From NCBI RefSeq assembly GCF_000003605.2, contig NW_003113468.1:36451-58341 (forward strand): a stretch of 21,891 nt of DNA, read 5' to 3'. Positions 10,858-21,141 of this stretch are shown here, one piece after another. Numbering within the stretch: the first letter of the stretch is position 1; each line of letters opens with the position of its first letter. The translations under genes and the position numbers were made by a program. The DNA comes from Saccoglossus kowalevskii (lineage: Eukaryota; Hemichordata; Enteropneusta; Harrimaniidae). The notes beneath the pieces are model-generated. The model saw nothing but the letters and a program-made list of their open reading frames with translations. It had not been told where the DNA came from and did not search any database.

Positions 10858-12449
10858 TACCACATCAGCAAAACATCTACAACTCCATTCCATTCCTTTG
10901 AAAGTCATAAAAATATCAAATAAAATTTTTGAGCAACCCTGCAACCAATCGGGAATTGTGACCATTTGGTTCCAAAAAAAAATGAGACAAAAATGCATAA
11001 AAATGAGACAAAAGGTGATACTTGTGTTGTGCCTTGTGTTTCTTGTTTTGGCAAATGTGAGATTACCTTACTTTACGTTATGGACTCTAATCAAAGTGTA
11101 AAAGTAAAATCACATGCAAATACAGCATATCCCTATTACAAGTACAATTTGAAAAGCATTTATTGTATACTGGATCATTAAAATACGACTCATATTGAGC
11201 AAAGACACACCTCTGCTATTTATGCAAGCTTATTTGCTAGTACTAGAGCAATACAGTACATGCACATCAACATTCCACAAACATTCAAGCAGCATACTGT
11301 AAACCACTTCTACTTTGCAAGGCGCAATCACAATCGGTAGCAGTGACAGTAACAGAAACTTTCATAAAATGTTGTCCTCTTCAACACCATTAATCATAGG
11401 CTTGTATTTTATAAGGTATTTAAATAATATTATTATGAAACTGAAAATTTAGTAAATATGAAAGAAAATCGAATCAATTGGAATAATCACATTGAGACAT
11501 GCAATTCCATCAAGACAACAGAAGTAAATGCTTCAAGGAATATCAATAGTTGAAAATACTATATACAGTAATAGAGTTGAGGAAAGAAACACTGTATTAA
11601 ATCACTGAATATTCAGTACTATGGTTCAAATACACCAACCATCATGCAACAAAAAGTTATAGTGCATACTATTCATATAACCAATAAGGAATTCAGACTT
11701 GGGTAAAACAGTGATTTTTACTACACAAAATGTTCCTACTTAGAGAACATTCCTTGGGACTAAAGAATACCCTAAACATTTTGTGAACACACATTTTTTG
11801 TGAATCATGAAAATAAGTCGCTGGCAAAATTAAACTATTTGCAGCAGTGGTAATTGAATCATTTCACTACATTAAATCAAAGAAGAGATGCACTAAAGGT
11901 AGGAGAAGCCCTCAACGAAACTGACATGACTTGAAGTAAAAAAGTTAATTTGCAATGTTTATATTTGAGCAAGTCAGTAACTTAAAGGCTTCAATGAAAA
12001 TAGAATAATCATGGTTCCACAGCATGTTGTATCCTATTTTTAGTTCAAACTAGTATGACAACTAGCCCTTGCAAAAATAAATACACAATTTTATAATGCA
12101 TGGAAATAGTAATGACTATCAATAGCAGAAAAATGCATAATCTTAAAAAGTAGCATGTGCCCTACAGATATTAGTTGCACATGTTCCATCACAGGATGAA
12201 AAGACAACTGAAACTGTAATGGAAATGAAGTCACACATTAGGAGTTACATTATCTTCTCACATGTCATCAAAGTAGCATCAAGTTCCTTAGTGCCATTCC
12301 CTTTACATGTAGGACATTGGATGAAATGTCAGCAGTCAGTGAAAAATATGGTTATGGATAATACATGAATGTATTTCCAAAGTATAGCATTTACAAACTC
12401 CAAGTTTATACATACAGAATAATACCATGATCTTATAAACAGCTTGAGA
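10858..12449. other. AT-rich, strongly CpG-depleted, no gene seen
   Basis: Only about three CpG dinucleotides occur between 11401 and 12420. No exon, RNA gene or transposon ends were recognised. Confidence 0.5.
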
Positions 12450-12958
12450 TATTCTAATCCTGTCGATGGTGATAAACAGCTTCGGTTAGTTTATGCCACT
12501 GACCACAATACACTTTGCTGGAATGACCTGGTCAATGAGGCCATGCCAGACGGACAACAGTGAGGCCCCCGATAAGGGATGCACGTTGATTCTTCCGGGG
12601 GGTAACAACAAACACATGTACACGTACGTCAAAATATTGATTATGACAGTTTTGAATAATTCGTAATATTACACATACGAATGTAAGTAGAATCAATCCT
12701 GGACGATTTGCTGCCAACCGCACACATATGATTAGACAACTGGTGACCTTGTTTTGAAATAGCTACTGAGCTACATAGGTTGGTTTATAATAAATAGTAT
12801 AGGTGAATCCTTCGCCAATATGTGGTCATTTATCATCACAACGGGAAGGCACCAGCCTTGACCATGTGAGCCCTTTCAGTGATGTCCAATTGTTCGACAC
12901 GGCAATACAATCAATTTAACGATTCAACATATAGATAAAACGACACAAGGGTATATTT

Positions 12959-13117
12959 TTATGAATGAAACGAATGTGGGACTGTCTTGGTATGGTACAT
13001 CGCAACCCTGACAGAACCGAGGCTAGATAGAGAACTGACAACACCCCACATCGTATCCGGTTCACCTTCTGGTACGACGGTATCGACTAAGACGACTGGC
13101 GAGTAACACTGTGACAT
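12959..13117 (-). CDS. hypothetical 52-codon open reading frame downstream of a TATA box
   Basis: The frame starts at ATG 13117 and ends with TAA at 12959-12961. It begins MSQCYSPVVLVDTVVPEGE and has ordinary, non-AT-driven amino acid use with many GTC/GTT valine codons, unlike chance frames nearby. A TATATAAG box at 13192-13199 sits 75 bases before the ATG, so a start site near 13165 would fit. It could be the first exon of a leftward gene, a short peptide gene or chance. I recognise no family, and no clear splice donor ends it. Confidence 0.2.
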   Translation of the reverse strand: MSQCYSPVVLVDTVVPEGEPDTMWGVVSSLSSLGSVRVAMYHTKTVPHSFHS

Positions 13118-13191
13118 GGGGTGAGAGAATCTAGTCCGATCATCAAGACATTCAGTGATGAAACTTCAAAACGAAGCACAGAACACGTCAA

Positions 13192-13199
13192 CTTATATA
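13192..13199 (-). promoter_or_regulatory. TATA box (minus)
   Basis: TATATAAG flanked by GC-containing sequence (GGCTG before, TTGACG after) inside the CpG-rich domain, facing left. It would place a start near 13165. Confidence 0.35.
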
Positions 13200-13245
13200 C
13201 AGCCCTCCAAACTCGGAGTGACCTCGACAAAAAACAGCTACTTAC

Positions 13246-13271
13246 TCATCAATATGCTTTCCCGCCATCAT
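13246..13271 (-). other. candidate first coding exon, MMAGKHID + split codon
   Basis: ATGATGGCGGGAAAGCAT begins eight codons and ends two bases into a ninth, directly before a strong GTAAGT donor. The length, CpG-rich setting and perfect donor suit a first coding exon of a leftward gene. Upstream, at about 13350, there is an acceptor-like pyrimidine tract ending AACAG, so a 5' UTR intron is possible. No downstream partner exon was identified, so the product is unknown. Confidence 0.2.
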
Positions 13272-13362
13272 AAACCGGGTTAATACATATACTCCCGTTG
13301 ATTCACATATTTGAATTGTTGTTATAGTCCTGGTACATAATCTGTTAATTAAAAAAAGGGTG

Positions 13363-13434
13363 GTATAAAACGTTCGAAACGTCCATACCCTCAGCGAGTA
13401 CACTGAATCAGAGGAAATGGGTAAGGCGCCATAG
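13363..13434 (+). promoter_or_regulatory. possible plus-strand TATA promoter with ATGG|GTAAGG
   Basis: TATAAAA at about 13364 is followed about 30 bases on by a CTCAGCG initiator-like site. A GAGGAAATGG then runs straight into a GTAAGG donor at about 13420. This could be a rightward first exon whose start codon is split from the rest of the gene. No downstream exon was recognised. Confidence 0.2.
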
Positions 13435-13856
13435 CACCACTAACTATGGATACATGTCGCCCGAAACATAGTCCCTGGAGACTTTGGCGTGTAACAAGTT
13501 AATACTTAACGATATTAACTTCAGGTGCACCGTTATCTTAAAAAAATAATATTTGGACTCATTTTCTTGAGTTAATGTATAAAACAAGTGGCTAGAATGT
13601 TTAAATAATTGTCACAATGACTGCGGAGGGATATTTATTGAAATCAATGTACCAACGAATCGAGCTTATGTTATGCTAATCAGCTAAAAGATTTCACATC
13701 AGCGAACAGAGTGAAAATCATCCCTAATTCAATCGATTAAAATATATAACCATTGTAGTGACAAAATTGTAAATGTCTGTCGGATCCGAAAATATTGGAA
13801 AAATACATGCACTGGAATCATTCATAAAAGAGGCCCGTCACTTCGGATATAAGCAA

Positions 13857-13974
13857 CCAATCAAACAGGGCACTGCCATGTGATGCTACACTTTATGAAT
13901 GACCCTATCTTGACGTCACATCGGTCACCTAGGTAACGAAATTAAAAACGTGACGTGACCGGATAAGGCGGGGC
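13857..13974. promoter_or_regulatory. composite RFX/CRE/CCAAT/GC-box cluster
   Basis: Within 118 bases lie CCAAT (13857-13861), a perfect CRE TGACGTCA (13911-13918), a palindromic X-box-like GTCACCTAGGTAAC (13924-13937), a second CRE-like TGACGTGA (13951-13958) and a GC box GGCGGGGC (13967-13974). Read on the minus strand the order is X-box, five-base gap, CRE, 49-base gap, ATTGG. An 11-base inverted repeat TCATTCATAAA/TTTATGAATGA (about 13819-13829 and 13892-13902) flanks the CCAAT box. It is probably the core of an active promoter; the gene and direction are not proven. Confidence 0.55.
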
Positions 13975-15572
13975 TTCTTTGTTTATTTACTCACTGGGGT
14001 TTGTTTATTTTAATCTAATTAGGTAAGGGAGCGGCAGTTAATATTACAGGCGGGATTTAACAAAACGCCTGTAAAACCATATTTCTTGGCGGTTGCGAAC
14101 GAAATAGTATACATGTAAGCATTCTCAAAGAAACAGACAACGAGCCTTTTTCCCAAAGGGCCCCGGATAGAGATAATGGTCAATTTACGACAAAATATAG
14201 TTCGTTATAACAACTCCCCGCAAACACAATTGTCGATCCCCCAATTGCTGACAGTCAGTCATCATATCAAACCTGAGTTCAGCTGAGTTACAGGGTGTGC
14301 GATGTGCGCATGAGCGGTGTGAAATGGAGACGAATCAAATCGATCGAAACAGCAACGACGAAACCATTCAATACCACGAGCTTGAAATTAAAAATAAATA
14401 AATAAACTTTATTTTTAAATAGGCAATTCTAATAAATATTATACTTTTTATTTAATTTACTGAAGTGACGATTTCACAATTCCGTTCAGTTTTAATTCTG
14501 AAAAGCTTGGTATTAAATTTAAAACACGTTTTCATTTGATTATTATTCATTTCCACAAGTACACTTGTTTTTTGTATCTTCTGTGTATGTACATAGCGCA
14601 AACACAAGTATAATTCCAACTGGAACATTTCATTCTCCAAGAGTCATTCGGAGCACTGCGTAATCTATTTTTTTCGATAACCGATTTATTCATGTTCGCA
14701 CGCCGTAACGCGAGGCCATGAGGCGTTCATTTCGACAACCACGTACGGATTCATCTAAAAACGACGTCATCGGCACACTGGAAATCATTATTGTCTTGAT
14801 GTGCTTGGTTATCAATTGGGTCACGAATTTTGTCAATTGAGGTCATTCAACTCTGGTCAAATTGGCTCTCGTGCCGATACAATGACGAGCGCTCCCTAGA
14901 TCTTTGAGACAATATTTCTAAGGGCAATTACAACGCACTGAATCTGTGGTCGGCAAATGTATGCGTCAATTACCAAGTTTAATTGTTCAAATGCCTGTGA
15001 AAGTCCTTCACAACGACGGTGCCATATTTGCAAATAGAAGTGTGATAACCGAAATGTTTTGATTAACATTAAATTGACAAGTTATTCAAATTAGGTAGAT
15101 CGTCAATACTAGTATATAACCATGGAGGTAGAAATGATATAACGCAAGGAACTAGTCATGGATAGTACGAATACAACCGATGACATCTTGCATCTATGTT
15201 TGTATTTCAACGAAGTTTCTTGTAAGTAGTTGTGTGGTTTGGTGTGCTGCTAATCTCATCACTACTAGTTTAGTGGTTTGGCCTGGTTGATGTCACAGGG
15301 TTCAATTTGTCAGTTCGAAGTTGTTTTAGTTTACTGTCTCTTCATCGTGGAGATAGGAATATAATAAAAAACGTACGATGGTAATAAGTAAATGCATTTA
15401 AAATTTGCCGCCTTGCCATTTAAAACACATACTACCTCTAGCTTTCATTATACTTTATCATCCAAAAGAACATATTTGAATTTATTTATTTGGATTTCTC
15501 TAAATCTTTAAGCACCACTGTTATTAAAATGTTTCACAGATCGATTGCTAGGCGCTTTTAACTTGTATGTGC

Positions 15573-15667
15573 AGCCTGACAAGATCGCATGAGTTGCGCC
15601 CTCCACGGTGCTCCAACCTGAAGCCGCTCGACCGGAGAGGGCGCCACTCGCGCCTACATGTCAGGCT
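15573..15667. repeat. imperfect foldback, 32-bp arms
   Basis: The arms at 15573-15604 and 15636-15667 are inverted copies with about 24 of 32 matching positions, both tips reading AGCCTGACA inward and both inner ends GCGCCCTC. The loop is 31 bases. It is GC-rich and could be a degenerate inverted-repeat element or a hairpin-forming regulatory sequence. Confidence 0.7.
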
Positions 15668-16201
15668 ATTTCATATGGTACTGTTTTATGTAAGGTTGTA
15701 CTATGGAGATACAATGCTCCAAGGTTATACCAATTAACTTATGACAGTACACATGAACTCGTCGAAATACACGGAGTGTTTTATCCTTAAATCAATATCA
15801 TTCATGGTAATTATCTAGAGTTTGGTATCGTTAGTTTTCAACAAATAAATATATTATATAACAGCTGCATTAAATATGCACGATACGTATTCCAGGAAAA
15901 CGGTAAAGAGGATGAGACGAAATATTATACACATTGTAAAACGGAATGATGGAATTATGTTCATAGCCAGGGGCATCTTCATGTGTCAACTGGCCTATTT
16001 CACCGGATCATTACAGTTTCAAGTTCACGCTGATCACATTCTCAGCATGCAGACCCGGCCTATTTTTGCTTCGAGACGCGACATAATGATGCAATGGTTA
16101 CGACGATTGCTGATCCGTGCACGCCGAAATTCGTAGAAGCTGTGTTCACCTCGTATCAACATACACGTATACTAAATATAAGATACAACGAAAAAACGAA
16201 C

Positions 16202-16221
16202 ATTATTATTATTATTATTAG
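16202..16221. repeat. (ATT)n microsatellite
   Basis: About six tandem ATT units. Confidence 0.9.
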
Positions 16222-16788
16222 GATGTTCAAATAGCACGGATCAAACATTGCTGCACTGCACTGGCAGTTTAGCAGGTCCACAGTCCCTCAACTGTGGCAG
16301 GTCTTACTGGCCGCTCAGGCTATTCTAACATTACGTTGCGGCCATCATCTCTGGTCCCCCGCAACGTATCCCACGAGCAAGAGAGTTGCATAAAAACCAG
16401 CGTATTTGTAGCAATATTCCTTAATAGTAAGGGTGGTGGTCGTTCGAATTTCGCGTAAATATGTACTTTATACGTGTTGTATATACGTTGCCATGAATCC
16501 TGTATCGACCGGGCATATCGAACGCAACGCGGCACCACCGCCTTTCAAACATTCTACTTATCGGGTTTACGAATGCATAAATAAAGTATACGGACACTAG
16601 AATGCCAAATATATGACGGAAGGCACATCACTGATTCACTGCATGGACCGGCAACACATGGCCACGTAACGCTCTCGATTAAAAACAAATGAACGGTGTA
16701 ATCGAGATAGAGGGCGTCGTCCGCAATTTTCCCACGAGTGGTTACATAGATTATAACATTTTCAATATAACTACATATACACTGGATG

Positions 16789-16980
16789 TGTTATGTTATT
16801 GATGCAGCATGAAAGTTTGAACTCATTTAATTCAAGTAAAACAGCTCTGGTTTACAACGAGTGACACTTACAGTAATGGCTGCCGCCAACAACATAACAT
16901 AACATGGTGACCCCAACGTGATAGACCCTTTACCATCCATTCTGACCACCAACCTCTAGAATCAATAACATAACATGGTG
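16789..16980 (+). mobile_element. short LTR-like sequence plus primer-binding site, retroelement relic
   Basis: 16789-16904 starts TGTTATGTTAT and ends ATAACATAACA, an 11-base perfect terminal inversion with the TG...CA ends of an LTR, and is only 116 bases long. Immediately after it, TGGTGACCCCAACGTGA (16905-16921) has the form of a primer-binding site. It matches the complement of the eukaryotic tRNA-Trp 3' end, as I recall it, at 16 of 17 positions. ATAACATAACATGGTG recurs at 16965-16980, and 16961-16975 is the exact inverted copy of 16789-16803. No gag or pol follows, so this is a miniature or deleted gypsy-type element. Confidence 0.5.
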
Positions 16981-18299
16981 CATTACGCATTGTACTTGAT
17001 TCTTGTAATCATGTAATCTGTTTTTCTATTGTGTTATGTCTGTACCTGGATTGATCGTTACATGTAAACATATACAAAGACAAAAGAGAAAAATTTGACT
17101 ATATAATGCAGTCAAGAGATGAATACAATTATATATGCTGTATTAAAGTAATTATTTGTTTCAAACTTGGTTATGTGAAATATTGTTCTGGCCGTGCATT
17201 TATTTCTGTAACTCTACACTTGCAATTTATCTCCGTGAAGATTTGTAATCAGCCACAGTTTGTGTCATATGCAGATTAGTAATCAAGAGTTGTTTTTATT
17301 TGCATATTAATAACAATATTTTCAGTTTGCGCAGATGACTAGTAATTGCATACTTAGCGTCGTGCATTTCTGAAATTTCTGGAGGTGAATGAAATTACTT
17401 TCTCAACTATTAAAAAAAGTTAGTCAATCTGGGTTCAAACCACGACTTTCATATCAGTTGTCATAACATACAACACCTACACTTTGAGCAATTTGGTTTG
17501 CATGGCGAAACAGATATTTGAAAATACATTAGTTGTCATGTGATATGCATGACAACTCTACTGACAGCAATGTGGCAGGAAGAGTGTGTGCATTTATTTA
17601 AAGATGGTCATGGTACAAGTCATTAATCACACATGAATGATGTTTAAAAGATGCTGACCACAAGAGTGGTCGTTACATTTGAAACCAACATGGCTACTCA
17701 TGCATACATACATCAGTAAACCCCAACAGTTGTATTTCAATGCAAGTTAGCAAATGCTCAAATATTTCTGAACAGTCACTTGTATTTCAGGTGAAATGTA
17801 TTACATTTATAGAAACAATGTGGATGCCAGCATACTAGCGAATTTAAAACAGGCTTCAGAAGCATGCAACATTTTTGTTGGAGATTGTCATCAAATCAAC
17901 CATTTTTTCGAATCTTATTTTCCCATGCCAGTACAAGAGTTCAAAGTACTTTAAATCAACATTTACTTGTAAAGTGATGAACTATTTAATATATAAAATA
18001 AAACAAGTCATTGTTAATGACATAGTCCCAGTTGGAATTGGGGGAAATGTTATTCATGCCAAAAGAAATATGGACAAAAGCATAGTTAGTACTGTAATTG
18101 CGCGAGTGAATAATTGATTGAAATAAATTCCCAAATCAAAATACATGGTCAGAAATTAAACACGATATGCTATTCATATATATTTTTTATCCAAACTGAA
18201 TTTCATTTGTCCATAGTATTTCATAGTATGGTCAAAAAGATCGATTACAGGCAGTCGATCATCCTAACATGTATAAATTGAAAAAAAAACATGTAAACA
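16981..18299. other. AT-rich, no gene seen
   Basis: CpG falls progressively. The 80-codon plus frame at 17875-18117 is lysine- and isoleucine-rich from AT composition and has no recognised domain. No RNA gene was found. Confidence 0.5.
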
Positions 18300-18870
18300 A
18301 TACATTGTGAAAAAACAAGATGGCTGGTCATTTTGATATTAAATACAGAATGAATCATCATGGACATGTATCAAATTTGAACAAAAACAGAGAAATCCTA
18401 TCCAAGATACCACATTTTCAAAAAAACAAGATTGATGACAGTTGGCAGTCTTTGATCTTATTATGGAACAAACCGACATGAACATGTCTTCCTATATTTA
18501 TGACGTATGTGTCAACTATGAATGAAAATCGTCCTTAAGCCTTGGAGATATAGTAGTATGGTGAAAAACCAAGATGGCCACCAGGTGGCAAATTTTTATT
18601 TCATTGTAAAATAAATTGTCATTGACATGTAATCTTAAATGTACAATGTATTTACAAATTTGAATGAAATTGACAAACCATGTCCATGATACAACATTTC
18701 CAAAAAACAAGATGAATTCCAGTCGGCCATCTTTGATCCGATCGAAAAACAAGTAGTCGTAGTCATGTATAGTGTATGTGCCAAATTTGAACAAAAACTG
18801 ACAAAGCATGCATAGATACAACATTTTCAAAACTAAAATTTTTGCCAGTCAGACACTGGATTGGATCAGT
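18300..18870. repeat. diverged tandem repeat, about 130-140 bp unit
   Basis: The anchor CAAATTTGAACAAAAACNGA or a close variant recurs near 18369, 18511, 18651 and 18778, giving periods of about 142, 140 and 127. Each unit then has a GATACNACATTTTCAAAAAA-like block, ACAAGATGG, a CCAGTNGGC segment and TTTGATC. A partial unit precedes the first. The 104-codon minus frame at 18516-18830 is a product of this repeat, not a gene. Confidence 0.85.
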
Positions 18871-19807
18871 AAACTATTTTATGTCAGATTTGGTCAACAG
18901 GGTTCTAAAATATCTTTAGTGAGAAATAATGACATTAAGGTACTTTATTTTGAATTAAAAACTCATGTTCACGATTGTTACAATTCATTTTAATACCAGT
19001 AATTGGTAATATTAATTTCACATATCAAGAAAAGAATTACAAATACATTGCAATTAGTCTAGTATGAAGTGGTTCTATCCATCAACCACTCCATACGAAT
19101 ACCTACAACAGTTTTCAACATTCATGAACAAGTGAATTTACTCAGTTTTTGCTATACCATCAATTTCAGTCATGTGTGCAAGAAAGGTGGCAACTGAGCA
19201 ATATTGAAAATTGCATTACAGAGAAATGTTGGCAATTACAGAGCAATTCCATGTATGATTTCATACCATCACAATATTGTGGGCATAGAGCCCAGTGTTC
19301 CCTTTACAACATGCTTTGTGATTTCACCAGGCTGCACAGTAATATGTCATCGTTTTGAGCAACTTAATATTTAATACATAGCCTGCTGAAATCTTTGATG
19401 AATAGCTGAAATGAATGGGGAAAAACTGCATCCACAGACGATTTGTTAATTTCATACATCAACATTCAACAAGACTTATAGCAAAGTTGCTTAGTATAAA
19501 ATTGGTTTAGAGTGTACACTGTATAATCTACTGCAAATAATACAATGAGGAATTGACAGTAACCATCAGTGAGTGTGGAGTGTAAACCAGGGGTTTTACC
19601 ATCTATTGTGACTTGTTTCACATCAAATACCATAGTAATAGACACCTCAGAACATGTCACAACTTGGACCCGTCAGCAAAATACCCTGTTAAATTATTTA
19701 AATTTGGTCTTATAAAGTTGGTAAAAAAAAAAGTTGAAGGTCAATCTGACTATAGAACATACATGGTAAGAGATACAAAGGGGAAGAGTTATAAAACAAA
19801 GGTGTGA
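18871..19807. other. intergenic sequence downstream of POLD1, no gene proven
   Basis: Plus-strand frames at 19149-19358 (follows ATCAATTTCAG, several cysteines) and 19613-19807 (ends KGKSYKTKV just before the POLD1 poly(A) site) were examined. Neither matches a known protein, and I see no poly(A) signal close behind the second one. Confidence 0.4.
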
Positions 19808-19827
19808 ATAGACTTGTTCATCAAATG

Positions 19828-19833
19828 TTTATT
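19828..19833 (-). terminator. POLD1: POLD1 poly(A) signal AATAAA
   Basis: A canonical AATAAA lies on the minus strand 57 bases past the POLD1 stop. A T-rich, GT-containing stretch follows within about 30-50 bases (around 19800-19780), so cleavage is expected near 19808-19818. This gives a very short 3' UTR of roughly 75 bases. Signal and spacing are seen directly; the cleavage site is inferred. Confidence 0.8.
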
Positions 19834-19889
19834 ACAAAGTGAAGTATAAAATCTGTACATTCATGAAACTTTACAGTACACTTCATGTT

Positions 19890-19986
19890 TTACCAGTCAG
19901 AATTTTCAAATCTTCGCACAATGACATCTTGGTCTGCCAAGTCTTTCTGGACCTTTTTGCGCATATAAAATATTGGACAGTCACGA
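19890..19986 (-). CDS. POLD1: DNA polymerase delta catalytic subunit, last coding exon and stop
   Basis: The exon follows an acceptor with a long pyrimidine tract ending TTTTTAG. Its first base completes the AG|T serine codon split by the intron, giving CTSRDC, so the fourth CysB cysteine lies here. It then reads [13 protein letters not shown], the conserved helix at the end of POLD1, followed by a less conserved acidic and basic tail ending in NSDW and a TAA stop at 19890-19892. It is 97 bases long, with 31 complete residues after the split codon plus the stop counted. The tail matches the length and the terminal tryptophan of the vertebrate protein but differs in the last dozen residues, as is usual between phyla. 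No frameshift or premature stop is present, so the gene looks intact and functional. Confidence 0.97.
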
Positions 19987-20546
19987 CTAAAAAGCAAAAA
20001 AAAAAGAAAGAAGCGAAGTGAAATAGTACATGACCTGAATGAAATAAATTTGAAACTTTTGAGTATACCGTACTGTACTCTTATATATAATTATTATACA
20101 TTTGTCACCGTAACACCATAAGTTACAGTGTGCCATACTTTTGCAGTATTTTACAGGGCATTTTCATCCTACCATATTAGGAATCGTGAATTCCAAATAT
20201 GGAATGATTACACAAATAAGCGTCATCTAATAATCAAAACAAATATGGCTGCCACCAGGGTTTGACCCTAACTCCAGAAAAAGAAGTTCGCTGATTCTGT
20301 TCTAAAATGTTTAGATTTCGGCATTCCCATGATGTATCCTTGGGAAGAAAAGATGTATAATAATAAGGTTATTACGAGGATACCTCGAAGTATGCACTCA
20401 GACATTATACCATTGTATACTCTTACACATGCTTTTGTGACAGTTTGGCATAGAAAGTTTCATTATGATTTACTGACTGTGAACCACTGACACTAAAAGA
20501 AATCTTGAGAGACACAGAGATTTACAAATTTGGTAATTTTTCTCAC
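19987..20546 (-). other. POLD1: last POLD1 intron (560 bp)
   Basis: Bounded by GTGAGA and TTTTTAG. More than half of it is the second copy of the dispersed repeat, lying in antisense to POLD1 relative to the repeat orientation used here. Confidence 0.9.
20081..20410 (+). repeat. dispersed repeat, copy 2, in the last POLD1 intron
   Basis: This segment matches copy 1 at about 141-468 in the same orientation, with substitutions and small indels (roughly 80 percent by eye). Shared blocks include GGGCATTTTCATCCTACCAT, ATATGGCTGCCACCAG and GATTTCGGCATTCCCATG. It ends at a TATGCACTCAGACATTAT edge equivalent to the left stem of the copy 1 hairpin, but without the inverted second arm. No protein is encoded. 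It fits a non-autonomous transposon or an old repeat family. Confidence 0.9.
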
Positions 20547-20644
20547 CTTGTGCACAAAATATCTTCATGAAGACTACCTTGACAACGCTGACATTGAGTC
20601 CACAATCTAGAGAACTTTTCTTCCAAAGCACTTAAATTAGATAT
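20547..20644 (-). CDS. POLD1: DNA polymerase delta catalytic subunit, penultimate coding exon (CysB start)
   Basis: This 98-base exon begins in phase 0 after a pyrimidine-rich acceptor (TTTCTCCAG) and ends with two bases of a split codon before a GTGAGA donor. It encodes 32 residues. The stretch [17 protein letters not shown] is almost identical to the vertebrate POLD1 C-terminus as I know it. It contributes the first three cysteines of CysB: C-Q-R-C, then nine residues, then LC. In the family, CysB coordinates a 4Fe-4S cluster needed to hold the accessory subunits (POLD2 and the rest of the complex). Phase, order and content all agree with the exons on either side. The upstream intron (20645-21141, 497 bases) has no visible gene. 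Confidence 0.97.
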
Positions 20645-21141
20645 CTGGAGAAACAAAGCAAAAACAAAGAATCAACAAAGATAAACAACATATATTAAAT
20701 TTACTAGTCACAACGTAAACCAAAACATATATATTGTATTCCACACAAAACTTAAAAATAAAATAAATAAATTTTCCCAAGCAATTTACAATGACGCTAA
20801 CTCACAAATGTTGCCATCATCAATTGCTAATTCAGCAATTTAGGGTATATATCAAGTATGTTGATTGATTTCACAATCCGATAAAAAGTTGGCTGACTGG
20901 CAGACCACAAAGCTGATGCCCCAGTTTTTATTTTTCTACATGCAACCATTACTGGCACATGCATGGATTAACTTGACAATATTCAACAAGTGAAAATAAT
21001 AATTTTAATATGCTCATTGATTAATTTTATGATCAGATTTCAAAATACCCAGTGATGGACTGAGTGATGGATGTAAAATTGCCTGTTAAATCATTACCAG
21101 AGAGAACCAAAGAGAATCTAAGGATAATCATGATAACATAC
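20645..21141 (-). other. POLD1: POLD1 intron (497 bp)
   Basis: A GTATGT donor and TCTCCAG acceptor bound this intron. It is AT-rich, with a small 7-bp-arm inverted repeat near 20822-20842 (AATTGCT/AGCAATT). No exon, RNA gene or transposon ends were recognised. Confidence 0.85.

Larger units (their letters stand above)
12450..16740. other. CpG-rich domain, probable promoter/intergenic block
   Basis: CpG frequency rises sharply here, for example about 18 CpG in 13021-13380 against 1 in 2101-2700. It falls again after 16740, while AT content changes only moderately. In animals with mosaic methylation such blocks are unmethylated promoters or intergenic DNA between methylated gene bodies. The domain holds the regulatory cluster at 13857-13974, two TATA boxes, short open frames at 12959-13117 and about 12489-12617 (minus), and a foldback at 15573. 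Frames at 15608-15790, 15876-16136 and 16320-16538 show no recognisable protein. Confidence 0.55.

Noticed and set aside
10769-11101. 110-codon plus frame and its minus shadow over the TG tract
   Set aside because: The frame is open largely because the microsatellite encodes Val-Cys-Val-Arg repeats without stops.
15876-16136. 86-codon plus frame, arginine-rich
   Set aside because: Has a nearby TATA-like sequence, but no recognisable domain, no splice context and plausible chance length in the CpG-rich block.
17425-17455. tRNA-like B-box GGGTTCAAACCACG
   Set aside because: Only 3-4 base pairs of T-stem form, and no acceptor stem or A box was found on either strand.
18516-18830. 104-codon minus-strand frame
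   Set aside because: It lies entirely within the diverged tandem repeat and has repeat-driven, hydrophobic AT-rich composition.
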